A DNA stretch of 64,000 bases from assembly GCF_013409045.1 (NCBI RefSeq), contig NZ_JACCBT010000001.1:6634001-6698000 (forward strand), in the 5' to 3' direction. The stretch comes from Actinomadura citrea. Lineage in GTDB: Bacteria > Actinomycetota > Actinomycetes > Streptosporangiales > Streptosporangiaceae. A program made the translations under genes and the position numbers. A model generated the notes under the pieces. That model worked only from the letters and a program-made list of their open reading frames with translations. It searched no databases and was not told the DNA's origin. Shown here in pieces: positions 1 through 7,688 of the stretch (position 1 is the stretch's first letter; the number at the start of each line of letters is the position of its first letter).

Positions 1-273
1 TTCGTCGAGGTCCCGTGCGTGGTCGACCGGGCGGGCGTGCGGCCGACGCGGGTCGGCGCGATGCCGCCGCAGCTCGCCGCGCTCAACCGCACGTTCCTCA
101 ACGTCGGCGAGCTGACCGTCCGGGCCGCGCTGGAGGGACGGCGCGACCACGTCCACCACGCGGCCATGCTCGACCCGAACGCCGCGGCGACCCTCACGCT
201 CGCCCAGATCCACGACCTGGTCGAGGACATGATCGAGGCCCATGGGGACGCGCTCCCCGAGGGGATCCGCTAG
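1..273 (+). CDS. GH4 family glycosidase (alpha-galactosidase-like), C-terminal part
   Basis: The frame is open from base 1 and ends at TAG 271-273; the start lies outside the window. The visible 90 residues match the end of NAD- and metal-dependent glycoside hydrolase family 4 enzymes: VEVPC near the left edge, then PPQLAALNRT and HHAAMLDPNAAATL, and a terminal helix ending in AHGDALPEG. GH4 enzymes cleave alpha-galactosides, alpha-glucuronides or phospho-glucosides by an oxidation-elimination route. The substrate cannot be told from this fragment, because the NAD-binding and metal-binding parts are missing. It stops 4 bases before the next gene, so the two are probably cotranscribed. A sugar importer lies close by on the other strand. 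Confidence 0.8.
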   Translation, partial: FVEVPCVVDRAGVRPTRVGAMPPQLAALNRTFLNVGELTVRAALEGRRDHVHHAAMLDPNAAATLTLAQIHDLVEDMIEAHGDALPEGIR

Positions 274-277
274 CCCG

Positions 278-1303
278 ATGGAGCTGAGCGAGTACCGGCC
301 CCGGCCGCGCCTGCGCGTGCCGGGGTCGCGCGTTCCCCGCGCCGCCTTCCCCGCGGTCGACGCCCACAACCACCTCGGCCGCTGGCTGACCGGCGGCTGG
401 TCGGTGCCCGACGTCGGCCGGCTGCTGGCCCTTATGCAGGACTGCGGCGTCCGCGCGATCGTCAATCTCGACGGCCGCTGGGGCGAGGAGCTGGAGGCCA
501 ACCTCGAACGCTACGATCGCGCCCACCCGGGCCGGTTCGCGACGTTCTGCCACGTGGACTGGGACGACCTCGCCCGCACCGGCGGCCGGGGGCTCGCGCC
601 GAGCCTGCGGCGGTCGGTGGCGGCGGGGGCGCGCGGGCTGAAGGTCTGGAAGGACCTCGGCCTGCACGTCCGGGACGGCGAGGGGCGGCTCGTCCTGCCC
701 GACGACCCGCGCCTCGACGAGCTGTGGGAGACCGCGGCCGACCTCGGCGTCCCCGTCGCGATCCACACCGCCGACCCGATCGCGTTCTTCGACCCGGTCG
801 ACGAGCGCAACGAGCGGTACGAGCAGCTGCTCGCGCACCCCGACTGGTCCTTCGCCGACCGGGAGCGCTTCCCGAGCTTCGAGCGCCTGGTGGACGCCCT
901 GGAGGCGCTCGTCGCCGCGCATCCCCGGACGACGTTCGTCGCCGTCCACGCCGGGTGCCAGGCCGAGGACCTCGGACGGGTCGGGCGGATGCTCGACGCC
1001 CACCCGAACCTGCACATCGACATCGCGGCCCGCATCGCCGAACTCGGCCGGCAGCCGCGCGCCGCCCGCGCGCTCATCCTGCGGTTCCCAGGCCGGGTGC
1101 TGTTCGGCACCGACGAGTTCCCGCCGGACGCGGAGACCTACGCCACCCACTTCCGGTTCCTCGAAACGCCCGACGAGCATTTCCCGCACTCCGCGGAGGA
1201 CCCGCCGCTGATGGGCCGCTGGCGCATCAGCGGGCTCGACCTCCCCGAGCACGTCCTCGCGTCGGTCTACGCCGGCAATGCCGCTCGCCTCCTCGGCATC
1301 TGA
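278..1303 (+). CDS. Amidohydrolase family 2 (TIM-barrel metal-dependent hydrolase)
   Basis: A 341-residue protein of the amidohydrolase-2 family (ACMSD-like, PF04909). It shows the N-terminal metal motif DAHNHLG, a KVWKDLGL strand, the metal or catalytic IHTADP, VAVHAGC and FGTDEFPP near the C-terminus. This barrel family uses Zn or other divalent metals for hydrolysis or decarboxylation of carboxylated or lactone substrates. I chose ATG 278 because it follows the GH4 stop by 4 bases and precedes the first conserved residues; the in-frame GTG at 242 would overlap the GH4 gene. The coupling suggests it processes a sugar-acid or lactone product from that pathway, which is inference. Its reaction is unknown. 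Confidence 0.8.
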   Translation: MELSEYRPRPRLRVPGSRVPRAAFPAVDAHNHLGRWLTGGWSVPDVGRLLALMQDCGVRAIVNLDGRWGEELEANLERYDRAHPGRFATFCHVDWDDLARTGGRGLAPSLRRSVAAGARGLKVWKDLGLHVRDGEGRLVLPDDPRLDELWETAADLGVPVAIHTADPIAFFDPVDERNERYEQLLAHPDWSFADRERFPSFERLVDALEALVAAHPRTTFVAVHAGCQAEDLGRVGRMLDAHPNLHIDIAARIAELGRQPRAARALILRFPGRVLFGTDEFPPDAETYATHFRFLETPDEHFPHSAEDPPLMGRWRISGLDLPEHVLASVYAGNAARLLGI

Positions 1304-1360
1304 GGAGGCGAGCGGCGCCCCCGCGCCCGAGCGGCCGGGGGCCGGCTCACTCCGGCCGGC

Positions 1361-2245
1361 TCACCCCTTGACCGCCCCGGCCAGCGCCTGGACGAACCGC
1401 CGCTGGCCGACGAGGAACACGATCAGGACCGGGACGGTGGTCAGCACCGTCCCGGCCATGATCTGCGGCCAGTCGGCGCGGTGCTGCCCCTGGAAGGTGG
1501 CGAGCCCGGCCTGCACGGTGTAGTTCTCCTTGGACGAGATCGCCACCATCGGCCAGAAGAGGTCGTTCCACGCGTAGATGAAGGTGATGACCGCGAGGGC
1601 GGCCAGCGCCGGGCGCGCGACCGGCAGCACGACCCGGAAGAACACGCCCCAGCGCGAGCAGCCGTCGATCCGGGCGGCCTCCTCCAGCTCGCGCGGGAAG
1701 TTCTGGAAGAACGAGGTCATCAGGTAGACGCCGAGCGCCGAGGCGAGCTGCGGCGCGATCAGCGCTCCCAGCGTGTTGATCAGGTGCAGCTCGTTGAAGA
1801 TCAGGAAGGTGGGGATCACGGTGAGCTGGAAGGGGATCAGCGTCGTGGCGATCACCAGCGCCAGCGTGACGCGCCGGCCCGCGAACCGGAGCCGCGCGAA
1901 CGCGTACCCCGCCATGCTGCACAGCACGACCTGCGACGCCACGATCGCCAGGGACACGACCACGCTGTTGAGGAACCAGCGCGGGAACTCGGAGTCGGCC
2001 AGCAGCTCCCGGTACCCGGTGAGGTCCACGCCCGGCGGGACGAGCGGCGGCGGGAACCGGTTGAGCTGCGCCCTGGTCATCACCGACGCGCCCAGCATGT
2101 AGAGGAACGGCAGCACCATCAGCAGCGACAGCGGGGCCAGGGCCAGGTGCCGGGCGCTCGGCCGCCGCCGCCCGGCGCGCCGTGCGGCGGGCGCGGGCGC
2201 GGGCCCGGCGGGCGGGGGCGCGGTGGTGACGGGTGCGGCGGTCAC
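1361..2245 (-). CDS. Carbohydrate ABC transporter permease, MalG/UgpE type
   Basis: A 294-residue inner-membrane permease with six predicted TM helices, the first at LAPLSLLMVLPFLYMLGASV. The EAA loop reads EEAARIDGCSRWGVFFRVVLPVARP, the contact site for the ATPase. A long N-terminal Ala/Pro/Arg-rich cytoplasmic tail precedes TM1. Translation starts at GTG 2245, which overlaps the stop of the upstream permease as GTGA, so the two are translationally coupled. It is the last gene of a binding protein-permease-permease operon. No ATP-binding gene is present, so the importer probably borrows a shared MsiK-type ATPase encoded elsewhere, as is known for many actinobacterial sugar importers. Confidence 0.9.
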   Translation of the reverse strand: MTAAPVTTAPPPAGPAPAPAARRAGRRRPSARHLALAPLSLLMVLPFLYMLGASVMTRAQLNRFPPPLVPPGVDLTGYRELLADSEFPRWFLNSVVVSLAIVASQVVLCSMAGYAFARLRFAGRRVTLALVIATTLIPFQLTVIPTFLIFNELHLINTLGALIAPQLASALGVYLMTSFFQNFPRELEEAARIDGCSRWGVFFRVVLPVARPALAALAVITFIYAWNDLFWPMVAISSKENYTVQAGLATFQGQHRADWPQIMAGTVLTTVPVLIVFLVGQRRFVQALAGAVKG

Positions 2246-3198
2246 AGCAGGAACCCCTTCCGGCGGCCGAAGACCAGGCCGATGACGATGGCCGCCAGGC
2301 TGCCCGCGAACAGCGTGTACGCTACGGCGGCGCCGTACCCGGCGGTGAAGTACTCGAAGGCCAGCTGCCAGACGTAGTAGACGATCGTGATCGTCGAGTT
2401 GACGGGGCCGCCCTTGGTCGTGGTGAGCAGCAGGTCGAAGAACTGCAGGCAGTCGATGAGGCCCCAGACGGCGAGGAACAGCGAGATCGGCCGCACCGAG
2501 GGGACGACGATGTGCCGGAACGTCCGCCACGGGCCCGCGCCGTCGATGGACGCGGCCTCCATGACCTCCCTGGGGATCTCCTGCAGCGCGGCCAGGTAGA
2601 TCACGACGTTGAAGCCGAACTGGGTCCAGATGAAGATGCCGGTGATGACGACCATCGCCTGGGACGGGTCGTCCAGGAAGCCCTGGGCGGGCAGCCCGGT
2701 CCGCGTCAGCAGGCCGTTCACCACGCCGAAGTCCTTGTCGAACACGAAGGCCATCAGCAGTCCCTCGGCCGCGGCCGAGGCGACGAACGGCACGAGGAAG
2801 CACGCGCGGTAGAACCCGATGCCCCGGATGGGCTTGTTCAGCAGGAGCGCGACCGCGAGCCCGAGCAGCAGCGAGACCGGGATGTAGAGGCCGACGAGCT
2901 CCAGCGTGTTGCGGATCGACTTCCAGAACACCGGGTCGTGCGCCAGGGTCCGGTAGTTGGCGAACCCCACGCCCTGCCCCTCCGACACCAGGTCGGAGTC
3001 GGTGAGCGAGAGCCGGAACGCCCAGCCCATCGGCAGCAGCGAGAAGCCGAGGACCAGCAGCGTGGAGGGGCCCGCGAACGACCACGCGGCGGCCTGGTCG
3101 GCGAGCCGCCGCCGTCCCTTCCGGCCGCCGCCGGGGGGCCCGCCCGGATCGGCGGGGGTCCGGCGCCCGGCGCGCCGGGTGACGGTCGCCGCGCTCAT
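2242..3198 (-). CDS. Carbohydrate ABC transporter permease, MalF/UgpA type
   Basis: A 318-residue permease with an Arg/Gly/Pro-rich N-terminal tail, TM1 at FAGPSTLLVLGFSLLPMGWAF, and the EAA loop EVMEAASIDGAGPWRTFRHIVVPSVRP. It forms the heterodimeric membrane channel with the following permease. ATG 3198 overlaps the stop of the binding-protein gene as ATGA, which fixes the start; the same frame stays open far upstream over the binding-protein gene but has no coding character there. The architecture is the CUT1 family for oligosaccharides or glycerol-phosphate-like substrates. The exact sugar is not evident; the adjacent GH4 gene makes an alpha-galactoside or similar glycoside plausible. Confidence 0.9.
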   Translation of the reverse strand: MSAATVTRRAGRRTPADPGGPPGGGRKGRRRLADQAAAWSFAGPSTLLVLGFSLLPMGWAFRLSLTDSDLVSEGQGVGFANYRTLAHDPVFWKSIRNTLELVGLYIPVSLLLGLAVALLLNKPIRGIGFYRACFLVPFVASAAAEGLLMAFVFDKDFGVVNGLLTRTGLPAQGFLDDPSQAMVVITGIFIWTQFGFNVVIYLAALQEIPREVMEAASIDGAGPWRTFRHIVVPSVRPISLFLAVWGLIDCLQFFDLLLTTTKGGPVNSTITIVYYVWQLAFEYFTAGYGAAVAYTLFAGSLAAIVIGLVFGRRKGFLL

Positions 3199-4478
3199 TG
3201 GCCGGGCACCGCGAGGAGAGCGTCGGACTTGCGGGCCGCGTCGTCCAGCGCGCTCTTCGGGTCGGACCGGCCGAGCAGGACCGCCGCGATGGCGTCGGCG
3301 ACGAGGCCGGAGACGCGCGGGTACTTGGCCGTCACCGGCCTGATCTGCTTGGCGTTGGCGAGATTGTCGGTGACGACGCCGATTCCCGGGTACCTGCGGA
3401 CGAAGTCCTGGTAGCCGGGCAGCCTGGTGACCGACTGGCGAGTCGGGAGCGAGCCGGTGCCCATCATCCAGACGAGCTGCTGCTCGGGCTGGGTCAGCCA
3501 GGTCAGGAACTCGACGGCGGCCTTCACCCGGCGGTCGCCGTGGTCGAACACCGCCCAGTTGTCGGGGCCGGAGACCGTCTGGTGGTCGCCGTTGGTCCCG
3601 GGCAGCTGCGCGATGCCGTAGTCGATCCCCGCGGCCTTGACGTCGCTGAGCACCCACGGGCCGGACAGGAACAGCCCGAGGCGGCCGGACTCGAACAGCT
3701 TCTGGCCCTTCTCGGCGGGGGTCGAGTCCAGGTAGACGGACTTGTCCTGGACGGCCATCTGCTGCACCAGCGTCAGGGCCTGCACCCCCTGCGGCGAGTT
3801 GAAGGCGGCCTTCCTGCCGTCCGCCGACAGGATCGAGCCGCCGTGCTGCCAGAGCAGCGGCCACAGGCTCCAGGTCGTCTCCTCGCCGCCGCTGACCGCC
3901 CAGGTCGTCCCGTAGGTCTTGGACCCGGCGTCGGTGAGCCTGCGCGCCATCGACCGGAACTCCTCCCACGTCCAGTCCGGCGAGGGGGGCTCCAGCCCGG
4001 CCTTGGCCAGCAGCTTCTTGTTGTAGAGGACGGTCAGGTCGTCCACCACGGCCGGGAACCCGATCACCTTGCCGTGGACGGTCGCCGTCTGCCGGGCGTT
4101 GGGCCAGAAGTCGTTCCAGCCGGTCTTGGGGCCGCCGACGTACTTCTTCAGGTCGGGCACCTTCGGGCTGCGCGCGAGCGCGGCGCCCCACGACCCGTAC
4201 ATGTAGGCGATGTCGGGATAGGTATCGGCGGCGAACCCGGCGGTGACCTTGGGCAGCATCGTGTCGGCCGTGGCGCCGCCGGAGTCCATCTTCACCCTGA
4301 TCCCCGGGTGGCTCCGGTTGAACGCGCCGACCAGCTTCTCCAGCGACTTGGCCGCGCTGTCCTCCTGGCCGTGCCACATGACGAGCTCGACGGGGCCGCC
4401 GGAGTCCCCGCCTCCGGACGAGGAGCAGGCGGCGGCGCCGAGCAGCACGGCCGCGAGGATCGGGACGAGGTTCTTCAA
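3195..4478 (-). CDS. Extracellular sugar-binding lipoprotein of ABC transporter
   Basis: A 427-residue family-1 solute-binding protein. The N-terminus carries a lipoprotein signal peptide with lipobox LGAAACSS, so Cys18 should be lipidated and the protein anchored outside the membrane. The mature part begins PVELVMWHGQEDS, then shows the family signatures YPDIAYMYGSWGA, GFPAVVDDLTVLYNKK and LFLSGPWVLSDVKAAGIDYGIAQLP. It captures the sugar and delivers it to the two permeases encoded downstream, with which it overlaps by 4 bases. It is first in the operon, and the promoter region upstream holds a repeated, partly palindromic element that may be a sugar-repressor site. Confidence 0.92.
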   Translation of the reverse strand: MKNLVPILAAVLLGAAACSSSGGGDSGGPVELVMWHGQEDSAAKSLEKLVGAFNRSHPGIRVKMDSGGATADTMLPKVTAGFAADTYPDIAYMYGSWGAALARSPKVPDLKKYVGGPKTGWNDFWPNARQTATVHGKVIGFPAVVDDLTVLYNKKLLAKAGLEPPSPDWTWEEFRSMARRLTDAGSKTYGTTWAVSGGEETTWSLWPLLWQHGGSILSADGRKAAFNSPQGVQALTLVQQMAVQDKSVYLDSTPAEKGQKLFESGRLGLFLSGPWVLSDVKAAGIDYGIAQLPGTNGDHQTVSGPDNWAVFDHGDRRVKAAVEFLTWLTQPEQQLVWMMGTGSLPTRQSVTRLPGYQDFVRRYPGIGVVTDNLANAKQIRPVTAKYPRVSGLVADAIAAVLLGRSDPKSALDDAARKSDALLAVPGQ

Positions 4479-4500
4479 CGGGATCCCTCCGCTGCTCTGG

Positions 4501-4528
4501 ATTTCCGCGATATTTCCGCGATACGGAA
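4501..4528. promoter_or_regulatory. Repeated palindromic element upstream of the sugar importer operon
   Basis: Two head-to-tail copies of ATTTCCGCGAT (4501-4511 and 4512-4522) run into the inverted repeat TTCCG-CGATA-CGGAA (4514-4528). It lies 23-50 bases upstream of the binding-protein ATG in an otherwise GC-rich region. Position and symmetry fit a LacI/GntR/ROK-type sugar-responsive operator, but no such regulator gene is in the window. Assignment is inference. Confidence 0.45.
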
Positions 4529-4589
4529 TACAGTTCCAGGATGCGGCAAAAGCTAGCAGCGGTGGGCGTGCAGGTCAAGGCTCCGCAGT

Positions 4590-5738
4590 TCAGGAACGGC
4601 GGCGGCCGGGGATGGGGATGACGGCCTCGACGGTCGTGCCGACGCCGGGCCGGCTCGTCACCGCGACCCGCCCGCCGAGCAGCTCGGCGCGCTCCCGCAT
4701 GCCGCGCAGCCCGTAGGAGTCCGGGCGGCGGCCCCGGCCGCCGCGCGCGAGGACGTCCCGCATCGAGAAGCCGGACCCGTCGTCGGCCACCTTGAGCCGA
4801 ACCCGGTCGCTGGAGTGCTCCAGGAGCAGGTCGACGCGGTCCGCCGACGCGTGCCGCAGGCTGTTGCCGACCGCCTCCTGCGCGATCCGGTACAGCGCCG
4901 TCTGCACGTGGTCGGGCAGCTCCTCCTCCAGCTCGCCCTCGACGGTCACCGTCACGTCGAGCGCGCCGGGCGCGCCGGAACCGTCCCCGGCCTCCCTGGC
5001 CAGGGTGGCGAGCGCCGCCGACAGGCCGAGGTCGTCCAGGACGGGCGGGCGCAGGCCCCCGATCGCCGCGCGGGTCTCGGCGGCGGCCAGCTCGCACAGC
5101 CGCCGCGCCATCATGATCTGCGCCAGCCCCTCGGGATGGTGCTCGGGCAGCGCCCGCTCGGCCGCCGACAGGTGGAAGCCGAGGCTGGCGAGCCGCTGGG
5201 CGATGCCGTCGTGGATCTCCCGGCTCAGCCGCGACCGTTCCGCCTCCTGCGCCTCGACGGCCCGCTCGGCGAACCGCTCGGCCGCGTGCTCGCGCTCACG
5301 GGCCGTCCGCAGCCGGCGGCACGACGACAGCACCGGCGCGAACAGCCCGGCGAGCGCGGTGACGAGCGCGAGGTCGTCGGGCGGGCACGGCCCGGCGGAC
5401 CGGACGTCCACGACGGCGATCACGATCCCGTCGCCGTGCACGGGGACCGCGGCGCCCCGCCCGTCCGGGTGCGTGCGGGCGCGGCCGTGCGCGGCGACCC
5501 GGCCGGCCTCGCCCTCCCCCAGCGGGACGGGCGCGCCCCGCCATTCCAGCACGCGCTCCTCCTCGTCCAGGACGTACACGTCGCAGAACGTCAGCGCCCG
5601 CGCGGACCGCACGACCAGCTCGGCCAGGTTCTCGGCCATCCGCGGCAGCTCGCGGTCGGAGCAGGCCACGCCCGCGACGCGCACGAGCAGGTCGCTGCCG
5701 CGCCCGGCGAGCAGTTCGAGCGGCGGCACGCCGGTCAC
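4590..5738 (-). CDS. Soluble sensor histidine kinase, NarL-partner (HisKA_3) type
   Basis: A 382-residue kinase without TM helices. The N-terminal half (about residues 15-165) looks like a GAF-type sensor domain; a coiled segment leads to the HisKA_3 motif RLSREIHDGIAQRLASLG with the phosphoacceptor His, followed by an ATPase domain with IAQEAVGNSLRHA, VADDGSGF and GLRGMRERAELLGG. It should autophosphorylate and pass phosphate to the response regulator encoded just upstream, whose stop it overlaps (GTGA at 5735-5738, GTG start). The signal is presumably cytoplasmic. Its closeness to the sugar importer is suggestive, but nothing in the sequence proves it controls those genes. Confidence 0.88.
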   Translation of the reverse strand: MTGVPPLELLAGRGSDLLVRVAGVACSDRELPRMAENLAELVVRSARALTFCDVYVLDEEERVLEWRGAPVPLGEGEAGRVAAHGRARTHPDGRGAAVPVHGDGIVIAVVDVRSAGPCPPDDLALVTALAGLFAPVLSSCRRLRTAREREHAAERFAERAVEAQEAERSRLSREIHDGIAQRLASLGFHLSAAERALPEHHPEGLAQIMMARRLCELAAAETRAAIGGLRPPVLDDLGLSAALATLAREAGDGSGAPGALDVTVTVEGELEEELPDHVQTALYRIAQEAVGNSLRHASADRVDLLLEHSSDRVRLKVADDGSGFSMRDVLARGGRGRRPDSYGLRGMRERAELLGGRVAVTSRPGVGTTVEAVIPIPGRRRS

Positions 5739-6391
5739 CGGAACAGCCCCTCGCGGAGCGCGACGGCGATCGCCGCCGACCGGTCGGCCACCTCCAGCTT
5801 GCGGTACAGGGCGCGCAGGTGGCTCTTGACCGTCTCCTCGCTGAGCACGAGCCGCGCGGCGATCGCCTTGTTCGACAGGCCGCCCACCAGCAGCGACAGC
5901 ACCTCGCTCTCGCGCTGGGTGAGGCCGCGGTTGGCGCCCGGCCAGAACTCGCCGCGGGTGAGCCGCGCCGCGGTCACCGCCATCCGCCCGGCGAGCGTCG
6001 GATCGACGACCGTCTCGCCCTGCGCCACCTCCTCCAGCCGGCGGACCAGCTCCGGGCCGTCCACCCGCTTGAGCAGGTAGCCGCCCGCCCCCGCGCGCAG
6101 TGCCTCGAAGACGTACTGCTCGTCGTCGTAGACCGACAGGAACACCACCCGGGACTCCGGGACGCGCCCGGTGATCAGGCGGCACAGGTCCAGGCCGCTC
6201 TCGGGACCGAGCCGCACGTCCAGCAGGACGACATCGGGGCGCAGCGCGGTGACCAGCCGGGCCGCCTCGTCCCCCGTCCCCGCCTGCCCGACGACGCGCA
6301 CCCGGCCGGAGAACCCGGCCAGCATCGCGGTCAGCCCGGCGAGGATCATCTCGTGGTCGTCGACCAGGACGACGCGTACGGGGACACCCAT
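5735..6391 (-). CDS. LuxR/NarL-family response regulator
   Basis: A 218-residue protein with a receiver domain (VRVVLVDDHEM acidic pair, VVLLDVRLG phosphoacceptor Asp, FLSVYDDEQYVFEALRAGAGGYLLK switch region) and a C-terminal GerE helix-turn-helix (TQRESEVLSLLVGGLSNKAIAARLVLSEETVKSHL). ATG 6391 starts directly before the first receiver strand; upstream in-frame codons add a non-conserved stretch. It is translationally coupled to the downstream kinase. It is divergent from the phosphoribulokinase gene, 160 bases away, which is a candidate target by position only. Confidence 0.9.
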   Translation of the reverse strand: MGVPVRVVLVDDHEMILAGLTAMLAGFSGRVRVVGQAGTGDEAARLVTALRPDVVLLDVRLGPESGLDLCRLITGRVPESRVVFLSVYDDEQYVFEALRAGAGGYLLKRVDGPELVRRLEEVAQGETVVDPTLAGRMAVTAARLTRGEFWPGANRGLTQRESEVLSLLVGGLSNKAIAARLVLSEETVKSHLRALYRKLEVADRSAAIAVALREGLFR

Positions 6392-6550
6392 CCCGGCACG
6401 ATAACAACCGCAAGCTACTCGCCAGTAGCCCCCACCGGGAAAGGCCTTCCGCGACTTCACCCCCGCTCTCCCCTGAATGGGGGACGAGCCGCCGCGCGAA
6501 CCTGCCTACGCTGCACAGCGAAAACCGAATTCCGCAGGACGGAGGAATCA

Positions 6551-7522
6551 GTGCCCCATCGGATCGTGCACATGCTGCGGGCGCGCGGGTCGGGCCGCCG
6601 CCCCGTCATGCTCGCCATCGCGGGGGACAGCGCGGCGGGCAAGACCACCCTGACCAGGGGGCTTGTGCGGTGCCTGGGGGCGGACCGGATGACGGCGGTC
6701 TGCGTGGACGACTACCACCGCTACGACCGTGCCGAGCGGGCCGGGAAGCCGTTCACGGCGCTGCACCCGGACTGCAACCACATCGACATCATGGAGCAGC
6801 ACCTCCAGCTGCTGTCGATGGGCGAGCCGATCCTGAAACCGGTCTACGACCACGCGACCGGCGAGCTCGTCCGGCCGGAACTGGTCGAGCCCCGCGACTT
6901 CGTGATCGTCGAGGGACTGCTCCCGCTGCACACCCGGCTCGCGCGGGCCTGCTTCGACATCACCGTCTACCTCGACCCGCCCGAGCCGCTGCGCCACTCC
7001 TGGAAGGTCCGGCGCGACTGCGACAAGCGCGGATACAGCCCCGAGCAGGTGATGGCGGAGCTCACCCGCCGCGAGCCCGAGAGCGCCGCCTACATCCGCC
7101 CGCAGCGCAAGCACGCCGACATCGTCGTCCGGTTCGCGCCCGTCGCCGGCCGCCTCGATCCGCCCGGCACCCCGCTGTCGGCCGAGCTGCTGCTGCGCCC
7201 CACCATCGACCACCCCGAGCTCGCCGACGTCCTGGAGAGCGGCCCCGGCGACACCGAGACCGCCATGCACCTGCGCCTCCACCGCGACACCGACGGCCGC
7301 CCGGTGGACGCGCTGCACGTCCACGGGTACGTCTCGCCCGAGGAGTCGAAGGTCGTCAAGAAGGCCATCTGGGAGCGCCTCGGCCCCCGCGCCGGTACCG
7401 CGCTGCCCGATCCGGACGCCCTCGGCCGCATCGGCGACGCCGGCTCCAGCGACCCGCTCGCCATCACCCAACTGCTGCTGCTGTACCACCTGCTCGACGC
7501 CGACAAGCGCCAGGCAGCATGA
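6551..7522 (+). CDS. prk: Phosphoribulokinase-like P-loop kinase
   Basis: A 323-residue kinase of the phosphoribulokinase/uridine kinase superfamily. It has Walker A GDSAAGKTT near residue 24, a conserved CVDDYHRYDR stretch, TALHPDCNHIDIMEQHL and the loop KPVYDHATGE, all typical of phosphoribulokinases, followed by FVIVEGLLPLHT. The family phosphorylates ribulose 5-phosphate to the 1,5-bisphosphate. The GTG start at 6551 is preceded by a strong GGAGG (6541-6545). No RuBisCO or other Calvin-cycle gene is in the window, so its role here is unclear; it could serve a nucleoside or sugar-phosphate salvage route or work with a RuBisCO elsewhere. It is monocistronic between a divergent two-component system and a terminator. 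Confidence 0.8.
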   Translation: MPHRIVHMLRARGSGRRPVMLAIAGDSAAGKTTLTRGLVRCLGADRMTAVCVDDYHRYDRAERAGKPFTALHPDCNHIDIMEQHLQLLSMGEPILKPVYDHATGELVRPELVEPRDFVIVEGLLPLHTRLARACFDITVYLDPPEPLRHSWKVRRDCDKRGYSPEQVMAELTRREPESAAYIRPQRKHADIVVRFAPVAGRLDPPGTPLSAELLLRPTIDHPELADVLESGPGDTETAMHLRLHRDTDGRPVDALHVHGYVSPEESKVVKKAIWERLGPRAGTALPDPDALGRIGDAGSSDPLAITQLLLLYHLLDADKRQAA

Positions 7523-7643
7523 GCGCGGAGCGAACCGGAGAGTGTTGGAGGTTTCTCCCACACGGGATACACCTGAGACTCCGCTGGCGTGCGGGGAGGC
7601 CCCGGGGCCTGGACCTGTGCCCCGGGCCGCGCGTCCGCGGTCG

Positions 7644-7685
7644 CCGGGAGGGCGCCCTCAGCGGGCGCGAGGGGCGCCCTCCCGG
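7644..7685. terminator. Bidirectional terminator between prk and channel gene
   Basis: Perfect 14-bp stem CCGGGAGGGCGCCC (7644-7657) and its complement (7672-7685) with a 14-base loop. It sits between two convergent genes, 4 bases from the channel stop. No U-tract follows, as is usual in actinomycetes. Confidence 0.7.
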
Positions 7686-7688
7686 CCC

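Noticed and set aside
2242..5097. Apparent 951-residue permease fusion
   Set aside because: The frame is merely open upstream of the permease; the ATGA overlap with the binding-protein stop fixes the true start at 3198.
5819..6550. N-terminal extension of the phosphoribulokinase
   Set aside because: It runs antisense to the response regulator; the GGAGG-GTG start at 6551 is well placed before the P-loop.
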